A stretch of 28,649 nucleotides of DNA, taken from the NCBI GenBank assembly GCA_025363575.1, contig JANYDM010000090.1, forward strand, positions 1 to 28,649, written 5' to 3'. Below are positions 8,110-16,294 of the stretch, one piece after another. A program made the translations under genes and the position numbers. The notes under the pieces were generated by a model. That model did no database searches and had not been told where the DNA came from. It saw only the letters and a program-made list of their open reading frames with translations. The first letter of the stretch is position 1. Every line of letters begins with the position of its first letter. Source of the stretch: Betaproteobacteria bacterium (GTDB taxonomy: Bacteria > Pseudomonadota > Gammaproteobacteria > Burkholderiales > SG8-41).

Positions 8110-9525
8110 ATGTCAGCCAGCCTCGTCACAGTCGCTTATATCGGCGCCACTATTTTATTCATCCTGAGCCTCGGCGGCCTGTCGAACCCCGAGACCTCGC
8201 GGCGCGGCAACCTCTACGGCATCATCGGCATGACGATAGCGGTGCTCGCCACCGTGCTGGGCCCGCGCGTTACCGCGGCCGGCATTCCGTGGATCATCGG
8301 CGCAATGGTGGCGGGCGGCGGCATCGGTCTCTATCTCGCGCGCACCGTGCAGATGACGCAAATGCCGGAGCTTGTCGCGTTCATGCACAGCCTCGTCGGC
8401 CTCGCTGCGGTCGTCGTCGGTTTCGCAAGCTACGTCGATCCGACGTCGACGCTCAATATTGCTTCCGCCGAGAAAACCATCCATGAGCTCGAAGTCTATA
8501 TCGGCGTTTTCATCGGCGCGATAACGCTATCGGGCTCGGTCATTGCGTTTGGGAAATTGTCGGGCAAGATCGGCGGCAAGCCGCTATTGCTGCCCGCGCG
8601 GCACTGGCTGAATCTCATCGGCCTGCTGGCGGTGCTCTGGTTCGGGCGCGAATTCCTGCATGCGGAGACCGTGGCGCAGGGCATGACGCCGTTGATCGTG
8701 ATGACGGTGATTGCGCTGCTCTTCGGCATCCATATGGTGATGGCGATCGGCGGCGCGGACATGCCGGTGGTGGTGTCCATGCTCAATAGCTATTCGGGTT
8801 GGGCGGCGGCGGCCACCGGCTTCATGCTCTCCAATGATCTATTGATCGTCATCGGGGCGCTCGTGGGCTCCAGCGGCGCGATTCTTTCGTACATCATGTG
8901 CCAGGCGATGAACCGTAATTTCATCAGCGTGATCGCCGGCGGATTCGGTGGCGGCGCGCCGGCGGCGGCGGGTGGTGCGGCGGCTGCGCCCGCGGGCGAA
9001 GTCGTGTCGATCAGCGCGACGGAAACCGCCGAACTGCTGCGCGACGCCAAGAGTGTCGTGATCGTGCCCGGTTACGGCATGGCGGTTGCGCAAGCGCAGC
9101 ACACGGTCAACGAAATTACCAAGTACTTGCGCGCGAAAGGCGTCAACGTGCGCTTCGGCATTCACCCGGTCGCGGGCCGCATGCCCGGCCACATGAACGT
9201 GCTGCTCGCCGAAGCGAAAGTGCCTTACGACATCGTGATGGAAATGGACGAAATCAACGATGATTTCCCCGCCACCGACGTCGCGATGGTGATAGGTGCG
9301 AACGACATCGTGAATCCGGCCGCGCAGGACGATCCGGCGAGCCCCATCGCCGGCATGCCGGTGCTGGAGGTGTGGAAAGCGAAAACGTCCGTCGTCATGA
9401 AGCGCAGCATGGCGTCGGGTTATGCCGGCGTCGACAATCCGCTCTTCTATAAAGAGAACAACCGCATGCTGTTCGGCGATGCGAAGAAGATGCTGGATGA
9501 AGTGCTGGGCGCGCTGAAGGGTTAG
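8110..9525 (+). CDS. pntB: NAD(P) transhydrogenase subunit beta
   Basis: 471-residue beta subunit. The N-terminal 275 residues hold several membrane helices of domain II, for example [45 protein letters not shown] and [17 protein letters not shown]. An Ala/Gly-rich hinge ([18 protein letters not shown]) links to the NADP(H)-binding domain III, with [49 protein letters not shown] and [11 protein letters not shown]. All key domain III segments are intact. GGGAAGA before the ATG provides the ribosome-binding site. Together with PntA it gives a complete two-gene enzyme. Confidence 0.97.
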   Translation: MSASLVTVAYIGATILFILSLGGLSNPETSRRGNLYGIIGMTIAVLATVLGPRVTAAGIPWIIGAMVAGGGIGLYLARTVQMTQMPELVAFMHSLVGLAAVVVGFASYVDPTSTLNIASAEKTIHELEVYIGVFIGAITLSGSVIAFGKLSGKIGGKPLLLPARHWLNLIGLLAVLWFGREFLHAETVAQGMTPLIVMTVIALLFGIHMVMAIGGADMPVVVSMLNSYSGWAAAATGFMLSNDLLIVIGALVGSSGAILSYIMCQAMNRNFISVIAGGFGGGAPAAAGGAAAAPAGEVVSISATETAELLRDAKSVVIVPGYGMAVAQAQHTVNEITKYLRAKGVNVRFGIHPVAGRMPGHMNVLLAEAKVPYDIVMEMDEINDDFPATDVAMVIGANDIVNPAAQDDPASPIAGMPVLEVWKAKTSVVMKRSMASGYAGVDNPLFYKENNRMLFGDAKKMLDEVLGALKG

Positions 9526-9556
9526 AGCTCAGGCGCGCGGCAGGGCGCGAGGGTGT

Positions 9557-9578
9557 GCGCGAGCGATCCTGTTCGCGC
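9557..9578. terminator. Weak stem-loop between convergent pntB and threonine synthase genes
   Basis: GCGCGA (9557-9562) pairs with TCGCGC (9573-9578) across a 10-base loop in the 61-base gap between two converging genes. There is no following U-run on either strand, so a terminator role is only suggested by position. Confidence 0.2.
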
Positions 9579-9586
9579 GTTAGTGA

Positions 9587-10786
9587 TCAAGCTTTGATCT
9601 GACTGCTGTTCGTGATGACCGGGAAATGCGCGGCGGCCAGCGTCGGGATGGATTTCAGTCCCGAGCCGGTGTTGACGATGACGACGTGTTCGTCCGCCTT
9701 CACCAGGCCGAGGTCGAGCGCCTTGCGCAGCCCCGCCACAGTCGTCGCACTTTCGGGACAAGCGAAAATGCCTTCATCGCGTGCAAGCTCGTCGACCGCC
9801 GCGAGCGCTTCGCGCGTGGATACCGATATCGCGGCGCCGCCGTGTTTTTTCATCAGCGCGAGCACCGCGCGGCCGCCCGGCGGATTGGGTGAGCGCAGGC
9901 CGCCCGGCGGAATATCGATTTTGCCCCACGCCGCGCACTCGTCCCGGCCTTCGTTATACGCTTTGACGACAGGCGCGCAGCCTTCGAATTGCGTGACGTA
10001 AAGGCGCGGCAGCTGCCCCGCAATCCAGCCCAGTCGCAGCAGCTCGTCGAACGCTTTCCAGATGGCGATGGCACCGAGTCCGCCGCCCATCGGATAAAAA
10101 ATCGCCGCGGGCATTTTCCAGCCGAGCTGCTCCGCGATCTCGAGGCCCATGGTTTTCTTGCCTTCGAGCCGGTACGGCTCCTTCAGCGTGCAGATGTTGA
10201 GCCAGCCGTTGCGCTCGCACGCTTCGGCGACCATGCGGCCTGCGTCGTGCCAGTTCTCGACGAGAAACGCCGGCTGTCCGCCGGCGCGGCAATGCTGCAG
10301 GCTCGCAGGTTGCACGTCAGCGGGCAGCAGGTTGACGCAGGTAATGCCGGCGCGCGCCGCATACAGGCTCCACGAACCGCCGGCGTTGCCTGAGCTGTTG
10401 TGCGACACCGTTTTCACGCCCATCTCCACGTAGCGCGAAATGGCTACGGCGGCACCGCGATCCTTGAACGTGCCGCTCGGATTGCAGCCTTCGTCCTTGA
10501 CTGCGAGCTTGCGCAGGCCGAGCGCGCGAGCGAGGCGCGGCGTCGGCAGCAGCGGCGTGAACCCCTCGCCCAGCGTGACGGCGGCCTGCGGATTGTCCAC
10601 CGGCAGCAGCGCTGCATAGCGCCAGAGCGTGGCCGGTCCCTGCGCGATGCTTTGCGGCGAGACTTCTTTCCTGATGCGCTCAAGATCGTAGCGCACGGAC
10701 AACAGTTCGCCCGGCAGCGCGGTGCACGGCTTGTCCGCCGGCAACGTGCGGCCCTGGCTCGATTCAATCGCGGTGACGTAGCTCAT
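9587..10786 (-). CDS. Threonine synthase-like PLP enzyme
   Basis: 399-residue fold-type II PLP enzyme, closest in pattern to threonine synthase (O-phosphohomoserine to threonine). The PLP lysine is Lys108 in NPSGTFKDRG; the SGNAGG loop holds the cofactor phosphate, YPMGGGLGAI supplies the glycine loop, and PESATTVAGL and VNTGSGLK form the C-terminal part. It is shorter than E. coli ThrC and of the archaeal/plant-like type. It lies 43 bases downstream of a Bug binding-protein gene on the same strand and away from hom or thrB. A catabolic or salvage PLP lyase/dehydratase is therefore a fair alternative, and no gene symbol is given. No signal peptide; cytoplasmic. Confidence 0.85.
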   Translation of the reverse strand: MSYVTAIESSQGRTLPADKPCTALPGELLSVRYDLERIRKEVSPQSIAQGPATLWRYAALLPVDNPQAAVTLGEGFTPLLPTPRLARALGLRKLAVKDEGCNPSGTFKDRGAAVAISRYVEMGVKTVSHNSSGNAGGSWSLYAARAGITCVNLLPADVQPASLQHCRAGGQPAFLVENWHDAGRMVAEACERNGWLNICTLKEPYRLEGKKTMGLEIAEQLGWKMPAAIFYPMGGGLGAIAIWKAFDELLRLGWIAGQLPRLYVTQFEGCAPVVKAYNEGRDECAAWGKIDIPPGGLRSPNPPGGRAVLALMKKHGGAAISVSTREALAAVDELARDEGIFACPESATTVAGLRKALDLGLVKADEHVVIVNTGSGLKSIPTLAAAHFPVITNSSQIKA

Positions 10787-10829
10787 GGTTGAACTCTCGA
10801 CTTGACGTTGTGCCGGCGCAGCCGGCGCG

Positions 10830-11804
10830 CTATTCGATACGGATGCCGGCCTTGGCGACGACTTCGTGCCAGCGTTTGACGTCGGTGGCTATAACATCGG
10901 CGAACTCCCCGGGGGTGCTGCCCACTATGTCCAGCGCTAATGAGGCAAAGCGTTCCTTGACCTCCGCGGTCTGCAGCGCCTTCTGCATTTCAGCGTGCAA
11001 GAGCCTGATCACCGCCGGCGGCGTGCCGGCCGGCGCGAGCACGCCGTACCAGTGAGCGATAGTGAAATTCGGCACGCCGGCCTCGATAAAAGTCGGAATG
11101 TTGGGCACCAGCGGATGGCGGCTGGCGCTGGTGATGCCCAGGCCTTTCAGCCGGTTCGCGCGCAGATACGTCATCGATGCCGGCGCGGCGTTGAATGCAA
11201 TCGGAATCTGCCCCGCAAGCGCATCGGACGTGGCCGGCCCGCCGCCTTTGTACGGTATATGGTTGAGCACGAGGCCGGTGCGCAACTTGAGCAGCTCATA
11301 CGTCATATGCGGCGAGCTGCCGGTGCCGCTCGTGCCCATCGCGATTTTTTCGGATTGCGCGCGCGGCAACGCGAGCAATTCCTTCAGCGAATTGTACTGA
11401 AACGACGGATGCGCCACCATGATCTGCGGCGCGCTGCCGACCAGCATGACGGGCGCGAAATCCTTGATCGCATCGTACGTCGGATGCGCGTAAGTCGATA
11501 CGTTGATGGTGTGCGGCACGTCGGCGAGGATCAGCGTATAGCCGTCGGGCAGCGACTTCGCCACGATCTCGGTCGCCACCATGCTCGCCGCGCCCGGCCG
11601 GTTGTCGATGACGAATGACTGGCCGAGCGCTTCGCCGACTTTGAGGCCGATCACGCGTGCGGTGATGTCGGAGCCACCGCCGGGCGCATAGGGCACGACG
11701 AAACGCACGGGCTTGTGCGGATAGCTGGCGGCCGTGGCGGCCGCAGCGGCCACGGCCGCCGGCAGCAGCGCCGCCAGCAGCAGAAGGGGCGTGGTGAATC
11801 GCAT
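10830..11804 (-). CDS. Bug-family (TctC-like) periplasmic solute-binding protein
   Basis: 324 residues starting at the ATG that gives MRFTTPLLLLAALLPAAVAA, a clean Sec signal peptide; an in-frame TTG five codons earlier is less likely, and AAGG precedes the ATG. Bug motifs are complete: SYPHKPVRFVVPYAPGGGSDITAR, FVIDNRPGAAS, DGYTLIL, MGTSGTGSSPHMTYE, LNHIPYKGGGPATSDALAGQ, and PNIPTFIEAGVPNF. It binds an unknown small carboxylate-like ligand in the periplasm. It is directly upstream of the threonine-synthase-like gene on the same strand (43 bases), so an operon is likely. No membrane subunits are present. Confidence 0.93.
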   Translation of the reverse strand: MRFTTPLLLLAALLPAAVAAAAATAASYPHKPVRFVVPYAPGGGSDITARVIGLKVGEALGQSFVIDNRPGAASMVATEIVAKSLPDGYTLILADVPHTINVSTYAHPTYDAIKDFAPVMLVGSAPQIMVAHPSFQYNSLKELLALPRAQSEKIAMGTSGTGSSPHMTYELLKLRTGLVLNHIPYKGGGPATSDALAGQIPIAFNAAPASMTYLRANRLKGLGITSASRHPLVPNIPTFIEAGVPNFTIAHWYGVLAPAGTPPAVIRLLHAEMQKALQTAEVKERFASLALDIVGSTPGEFADVIATDVKRWHEVVAKAGIRIE

Positions 11805-11844
11805 ATATGCCTTGAGCAACTACGGGTTCGTCACATTCTATGGG

Positions 11845-12420
11845 TTATTGCGTTTCCATGCCGAGCAGTGCCCGCCGCAGATCGGGATCGCGCGCCCGCT
11901 CGCCCAGCCACACGCGCAGCAACGCGCTGCGGAAATCAGCGCCCGGTATGCGGTCTTTCTCGTCGCCGTTGATACTGACCACGGTGCCGGCGGCCGGCGA
12001 GTAGTCGAGCCTGATGCGCGTACCTTCTTTGACTTCGCGCAGGCCGTTGAAAATCGCGTTGAAGCGCTGCATGCGCGCGTCCAGCGGCTGGCGCTCTTCG
12101 GGCGTCAGTGTTTCGCGCACGGCGTCGCTCATCGACGAATTGATCTGTTCGGCAGTCAGCTCGCGCAACAGGTGCATGACGAAGCGCATCGGCTGATCGG
12201 CGCGCAGAATGGCTTCGGCATCGGCCGATTTTTCGGGCAGGTAGAGCGCCGCGACGTAGACCTTGAAGACAAAGCGCACGCGCACGCCCGCGCCGTTGAG
12301 CACCAGCACCGGCCCGCCGCTGCGGGACTGGACCTGCGGGCGCAGATTGATACCTTCGATTTCGACGGCGCACGCGGCCGTGTGGAGCAGCAACGTCAGC
12401 GCGGCGGCCGCCAGTCGCAC
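11845..12420 (-). CDS. Chalcone isomerase-like secreted protein
   Basis: 191-residue exported protein of the bacterial chalcone-isomerase-like family (Chalcone_3 type). After a signal peptide (MRLAAAALTLLLHTAACA) comes the family hallmark LVLNGAGVRVRFVFKVYVAALYLPEK, then the FVMHLLRELTAEQINSSMSDA segment and RIRLDYSPAAGTVVSINGDE. Bacterial members mostly lack proven isomerase activity; a lipid- or fatty-acid-binding periplasmic role is discussed for this fold, but the function here is unknown. The gene starts eight bases after the amiC stop, so it is probably co-transcribed with tsaE-amiC. Confidence 0.85.
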   Translation of the reverse strand: MRLAAAALTLLLHTAACAVEIEGINLRPQVQSRSGGPVLVLNGAGVRVRFVFKVYVAALYLPEKSADAEAILRADQPMRFVMHLLRELTAEQINSSMSDAVRETLTPEERQPLDARMQRFNAIFNGLREVKEGTRIRLDYSPAAGTVVSINGDEKDRIPGADFRSALLRVWLGERARDPDLRRALLGMETQ

Positions 12421-12428
12421 GGGGCTGC

Positions 12429-13775
12429 CTACTTGACTGCTACGCGCGCGCGGGCGAGCGGCGGGTTTTGCGCGAAGTAGCGCCGCACGCCGGCGACGAT
12501 CGCATCCGCCATCTGCTCCTGGTAGGTACTGCTCCGCAACTTGCGCTCTTCCTCGGGATTGCTGATGAAGGCGGTCTCGACGAGGATGGAGGGGATGTCC
12601 GGCGCCTTGAGCACGGCGAAGCCGGCCTGCTCGACGTCGGATTTATGCAGCGTATTGATTTCGCCCAGCTCGGTCAGTACGGCGCGCGCGAGCTTCAGGC
12701 TGTCGTTGATCTGCGCGGTGAACGAGAGGTCCGCCAGCGTCATCTTCAGGTACGGGTCCTGCACGTCGAGGTTGACGCCGCCGATCAGGTCGGCGTCGTT
12801 TTCTTTCTTGGCGAGCCACTTGGCGGCCGAGCTGGTGGCCCCGCGTTCGGACAGCGCGAACACCGATGAGCCGCGCGCGTTCGGTTTGATGAATGCATCG
12901 GCATGCACCGACACGAAGAGGTCCGCGGAGACCTTGCGCGCTTTCTCGACGCGGTGGTGCAGCGGAATGAAGTAATCGCCGTCGCGCGTCAGCACGCCGC
13001 GCATATTGGGCTCGCGGTCGATGGCGGCCTTCAGCTTCTGCGCGATCGCCAGCGTCACGTCTTTTTCGTGCGCGCCGCCGCGGCCGCGCGCGCCCGGGTC
13101 TTCGCCGCCATGGCCGGCGTCGATGGCGACGATCACCAGGCGCTGGCTGTCGCTTTTCGCAGGACGCGCCGGTTTGGGCCGCGGGTCAATAGACGCCGGG
13201 ACAATGGCGCTCGCGCTCTCGAGCGTTTTCGCTGCCTTGAGCGCGGGCGACGCGAGCGGGGGGGGCGCGCTGTTCGGCCCGAGGGTCGACGCCAGTGCGG
13301 GCGTCGATGGCGCGGGCTGGGCATCCGTGCTCTGCTTTTTCTCCAGCAGCGCGAGCAGCGGGTCGATCGCCTGCGCGGGGTAAATGTCGATCACGAGCCG
13401 GTTGCCGTATTCGGCTACCGGCTTCAGCGTGAACACTTCGGGTTTCGCCTCGGCCTTGAGATCGAAGACAAGCCGCACGACGCCAGGCTTGAAGCGGCCG
13501 ACGCGCACGGCTTTCACATAAGGGTCGTCGGTGCCGACCTTGCCCGACAGATCCTGCAGGGCCGCGGTAAGCCCGACGTCTTCGAGATCGAGCGCGACGC
13601 GGTCGGGGTTCTTCAGCAACTGCATTTGATAGGCGATTGGCAGCGCCGACTCTATCGTCACGCGCGTGTAATCCGGCGCGGGCCAGACGCGCACCGACGA
13701 TATCGCCGTGGCCGCATGTGCGGCGCCCGCGGCCACGCCAGCCGCCAGCAGCACAACGAAGAGGGAAAGTTTCAT
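12429..13775 (-). CDS. amiC: N-acetylmuramoyl-L-alanine amidase (AmiC type)
   Basis: 448-residue periplasmic zinc amidase that cleaves the peptide stem from N-acetylmuramic acid during septum splitting. MKLSLFVVLLAAGVAAGAAHA is a Sec signal peptide. An AMIN domain follows (about 25-130, SSVRVWPAPDYTRVTIES...VIDIYPAQ), then a Pro/Ala/Ser-rich linker and the Amidase_3 domain from about residue 215: VAIDAGHGGEDPGARG (zinc His), HEKDVTLAIAQKL (Glu), LFVSVHADAF (His) and ILVETAFISNPEEE (catalytic Glu). I chose ATG 13775 because it gives the signal peptide; a TTG at 13859 would overlap tsaE and hide it. It lies 59 bases after tsaE. No Shine-Dalgarno sequence is obvious. Confidence 0.95.
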   Translation of the reverse strand: MKLSLFVVLLAAGVAAGAAHAATAISSVRVWPAPDYTRVTIESALPIAYQMQLLKNPDRVALDLEDVGLTAALQDLSGKVGTDDPYVKAVRVGRFKPGVVRLVFDLKAEAKPEVFTLKPVAEYGNRLVIDIYPAQAIDPLLALLEKKQSTDAQPAPSTPALASTLGPNSAPPPLASPALKAAKTLESASAIVPASIDPRPKPARPAKSDSQRLVIVAIDAGHGGEDPGARGRGGAHEKDVTLAIAQKLKAAIDREPNMRGVLTRDGDYFIPLHHRVEKARKVSADLFVSVHADAFIKPNARGSSVFALSERGATSSAAKWLAKKENDADLIGGVNLDVQDPYLKMTLADLSFTAQINDSLKLARAVLTELGEINTLHKSDVEQAGFAVLKAPDIPSILVETAFISNPEEERKLRSSTYQEQMADAIVAGVRRYFAQNPPLARARVAVK

Positions 13776-13834
13776 GCAGATATAACGCGAAAGACCGCGC
13801 CCGGCGTACGCATGCGCCGTGGCCGTTGGCCGGA

Positions 13835-14308
13835 TCAGGTTTGCAGCCGACTCAAACAATTTTTACCAGCCTCCGTCTTCGCAATGATCGTGATGTTGCG
13901 TCCGTCGCCGGCCACCGTCATTTCGATCGTCACATCCGGCGCGGGCAGTTGCGGTCCCGCTTTTTCGGGCCATTCGACGAGGCAGATCGCCGCGTTGCCA
14001 AAGTATTCGCGAAAGCCTGCGTCTACCCACTCGTCAGCGTACTTGAGCCGATAAAAATCAAAGTGATACAAGTATAAACTAGAAACGGTATAAGGTTCAA
14101 CCAGCGTATAAGTCGGGCTTTTTATGCGTTCCCGGACGCCCAGGGCCTGCAGGATGCCGCGCGCCAGCGTGGTTTTGCCGGCGCCGAGCTCGCCCTCGAG
14201 ATAAACGACCATCCCCGGGCGCAGGCCGGGCGCGATTTCGGCCCCCAACGCCAGCGTGTCCGATTCCGCCGCGAGCGGCCGCTTCAATTGGCTATCATGC
14301 GGGGTCAT
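13835..14308 (-). CDS. tsaE: tRNA threonylcarbamoyladenosine biosynthesis ATPase TsaE
   Basis: 157-residue P-loop ATPase that works with TsaB and TsaD to place threonylcarbamoyl on A37 of ANN-decoding tRNAs. P-loop GELGAGKT (39-46), then KSPTYTLVEPYT, LYHFDFYRL and AICLVEWPEKAG, all diagnostic. ATG 14308 gives a length like that of E. coli TsaE (153). Its start codon overlaps the divergent queG start within a single CATG. No Shine-Dalgarno sequence precedes it. The stretch at 14060-14115 is noticeably AT-richer than its surroundings, though the conserved motif there is intact. amiC follows on the same strand. Confidence 0.95.
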   Translation of the reverse strand: MTPHDSQLKRPLAAESDTLALGAEIAPGLRPGMVVYLEGELGAGKTTLARGILQALGVRERIKSPTYTLVEPYTVSSLYLYHFDFYRLKYADEWVDAGFREYFGNAAICLVEWPEKAGPQLPAPDVTIEMTVAGDGRNITIIAKTEAGKNCLSRLQT

Positions 14309-15407
14309 GCAGATCGAACGTTCAGCTTCGCGCGCCGAAGACCTGGCAGAACTGGCGCGGCAAATCCGTGGCTGGGGCGGCGAGCTCGGATTCCAGAAAG
14401 TCGGCATCGCCGACGCCGACCTGAGCCACGCCGAACCGCGTCTTCTCGAATGGCTGAGCGCGGGGTTTCATGGCGACATGGATTATATGGCAAAGCATGG
14501 CGTCAAACGCGCGCGTCCGGATGAGCTCGTGCCCGGCACGCTGCGCGTGATTGCCGCGCGCATGAACTACCTGCCGCCGCGCGCCGCCGACAGCTGGCAG
14601 GTCATCAATGCGCCGGAGCGGGCGTTTGTCGCGCGCTATGCGCTCGGCCGCGATTATCACAAGGTGATGCGCCGGCGTTTGCAGCGGCTCGCGGAAAAAA
14701 TCGAGGCCGCAGTCGGCCGCTTCAGTCATCGCGTGTTCACCGACAGCGCACCGGTGATGGAAGTCGAGCTCGCCGAAAAAGCCGGCATTGGCTGGCGCGG
14801 CAAGCACACACTGCTGCTGGCGCGCGAGGCGGGCTCGTTTTTTTTCCTCGGCGAGATCTACACCGATCTGCCGCTGCCGGTCGACAGCCCCACCGACAAC
14901 CATTGCGGCACCTGCGAAAAATGCATCGACGTGTGCCCGACGCGCGCCATCGTCGCGCCGTACAGCCTCGACGCGCGCCTTTGCATTTCGTACCTGACGA
15001 TAGAGCATTTGGGCAGCATCCCCGTCGAGCTGCGGCCGCTGATCGGCAACCGCGTGTACGGCTGCGACGATTGCCAGCTCGTGTGCCCGTGGAACAAGTT
15101 CGCGCAGGCGAGCGGCGAGGCGGATTTCGCCGTGCGCAACGGCCTCGACGACAGCACGCTCATGGATCTCTTTGCGTGGAGCGAGGATGAGTTTCACGCG
15201 CGCCTTCTCGGCAGCGCCATTCACCGCATCGGGTACGAGCGCTGGCTGCGCAATCTTGCGGTCGGTCTCGGCAATGCATTGCGTGGCGCGCCGCCGGCCG
15301 CCGCGGTTATAGTTACGGTTTTGCGCGCGCGCGCGGATCATGTGTCAGCGCTCGTGCGCGAGCACGTGGCGTGGGCGCTGGCGCAGGGCGCCGCGGACTC
15401 GCGGTGA
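14307..15407 (+). CDS. queG: Epoxyqueuosine reductase QueG
   Basis: 366-residue cobalamin and iron-sulfur enzyme for the last step of queuosine synthesis in tRNA, reducing epoxyqueuosine. RGWGGELGFQKVGIAD at the N-terminus, the FTDSAPVMEVELAEKAGIGW block (catalytic Asp146) and GKHTLLLAREAGSFFFLGEI are typical. Two 4Fe-4S motifs follow, CGTCEKCIDVCP (Cys200, 203, 206, 210) and YGCDDCQLVCPWNK (Cys253, 256, 260). The C-terminal helical repeat includes RIGYERWLRNLAVGLGNA. ATG 14307 fits the family start and has GCGGGG just upstream. It is divergent from tsaE, sharing the CATG at 14306-14309. Confidence 0.96.
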   Translation: MQIERSASRAEDLAELARQIRGWGGELGFQKVGIADADLSHAEPRLLEWLSAGFHGDMDYMAKHGVKRARPDELVPGTLRVIAARMNYLPPRAADSWQVINAPERAFVARYALGRDYHKVMRRRLQRLAEKIEAAVGRFSHRVFTDSAPVMEVELAEKAGIGWRGKHTLLLAREAGSFFFLGEIYTDLPLPVDSPTDNHCGTCEKCIDVCPTRAIVAPYSLDARLCISYLTIEHLGSIPVELRPLIGNRVYGCDDCQLVCPWNKFAQASGEADFAVRNGLDDSTLMDLFAWSEDEFHARLLGSAIHRIGYERWLRNLAVGLGNALRGAPPAAAVIVTVLRARADHVSALVREHVAWALAQGAADSR

Positions 15408-15429
15408 AGAATAATTTGAGGGAGCTGCA

Positions 15430-16194
15430 ATGAATGCATTGACCGGAAAAGTCGCGCTGATCACGGGCGCCTCGCGCGGCATCGGCCGTGCCATCGCGCT
15501 GGCGCTGGCCAAGGCCGGCGCTGCCGTCTATCTCGCCGCCGACGGCACGCGCGAGGAACTGTCGGCCGTCGCCGCCGAATGCCGCTCGCACAATACGTTT
15601 TGCCGCGCTGAATTCGGCTTGTTCGATCTGGCGCGGGCGGAAGACGTGCAGCTGATGGTCGAGGCGGCGATCGCCGGCCTCGGCCGCGTCGATATCCTCG
15701 TCAACAACGCCGGCATCCGCATCCGCCATCCATTCGGCGAATATACGGCGGGCGAGTTCGATCAGCTCATAGCGGTCAACCTGCGTGCGGCGTTTCTCGC
15801 GAGCCAGGCGGTGGTGCCGTCGATGCGCGCCAACGGCGGCGGCCGCATCATCACGATCGCGAGCCAGAACGGCATCGTCGCCGCGGCCAATTCGGCGCTC
15901 TACGGCATTTCCAAGGCGGGGCTGATTTACCTGACCAAGGCGATGGCGTTCGAGCTCGCCAAGGACAAGATCACCGTCAACGCGGTGAGCCCGGGGCCGA
16001 TCGAGACCGAATTCACGCGCGCGCGCATGGAGCGCGAGCCCGGCCACCGCGAGCTGCGCGCCTCGCAAGTGCCCGTCAATCGCTGGGGCAAGCCCGAAGA
16101 GGTCGCCGAGGCCGTGCTGTTTCTCGCATCGACCGACGCAACGTTCATGCACGGCAGCAACCTCGTCATCGACGGCGGCTATATAGTGCACTGA
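15430..16194 (+). CDS. Short-chain dehydrogenase/reductase
   Basis: 254-residue classical SDR. Cofactor motif TGASRGIG (12-19), NNAG (92-95), and catalytic Ser145, Tyr158 and Lys162 (YGISK), followed by VNAVSPGPIETEFT and the C-terminal SNLVIDGGYIVH. It resembles FabG or sugar/hydroxyacid dehydrogenases; the substrate cannot be read from sequence. An Asp at the end of the second strand (Asp39, LAADGT) suggests a preference for NAD over NADP, by family rule. GAGGGAG lies 6-12 bases before the ATG. It is 22 bases after queG and precedes the gamma-glutamyltransferase-family gene. Confidence 0.93.
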   Translation: MNALTGKVALITGASRGIGRAIALALAKAGAAVYLAADGTREELSAVAAECRSHNTFCRAEFGLFDLARAEDVQLMVEAAIAGLGRVDILVNNAGIRIRHPFGEYTAGEFDQLIAVNLRAAFLASQAVVPSMRANGGGRIITIASQNGIVAAANSALYGISKAGLIYLTKAMAFELAKDKITVNAVSPGPIETEFTRARMEREPGHRELRASQVPVNRWGKPEEVAEAVLFLASTDATFMHGSNLVIDGGYIVH

Positions 16195-16204
16195 TACTGC
16201 CTGC

Positions 16205-16240
16205 CCCATCCCGCGCCTTCCCCCGCGGGCAGGGGAAGGA
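16205..16240. repeat. Partial palindromic element with stem-loop after the SDR gene
   Basis: CCCCATCCCGCGCC leads into CTTCCCC (16217-16223), an 8-base loop, and GGGGAAG (16232-16238). The order CCCCATCC, CCTTCCCC, AGGGGAAGGA matches one half of the MITE-like elements at 23165-23319 and 23821-23950. It may end transcription of the SDR gene, though no U-run follows. Confidence 0.6.
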
Positions 16241-16247
16241 GAATTCC

Positions 16248-16256
16248 TGCTATATT
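16248..16256 (+). promoter_or_regulatory. Possible extended -10 promoter for the gamma-glutamyltransferase gene
   Basis: TGC followed by TATATT (16251-16256) lies 38 bases before the ATG, the same layout as the pntA promoter. No clear -35 box. GAGGT at 16285-16289 is the ribosome-binding site. Confidence 0.4.
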
Positions 16257-16294
16257 TTGCGTGTAAGCCCGCCCGTCAATCCGCGAGGTCCAGC

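Noticed and set aside
9585..9599. GATCAAGCTTTGATC palindrome as a terminator
   Set aside because: It overlaps the last codons and stop of the threonine-synthase-like gene and has no U-run; probably chance.
10812..10826. GCCGGC/GCCGGC stem between a Bug gene and the threonine-synthase-like gene
   Set aside because: Very short, GCCGGC is frequent in this GC-rich DNA, no U-run, and the two genes look co-transcribed.
12903..14054. Long plus-strand open frame opposite amiC and tsaE
   Set aside because: Arg/His-rich composition and no family motifs; it mirrors two certain genes on the other strand, as expected in GC-rich DNA.
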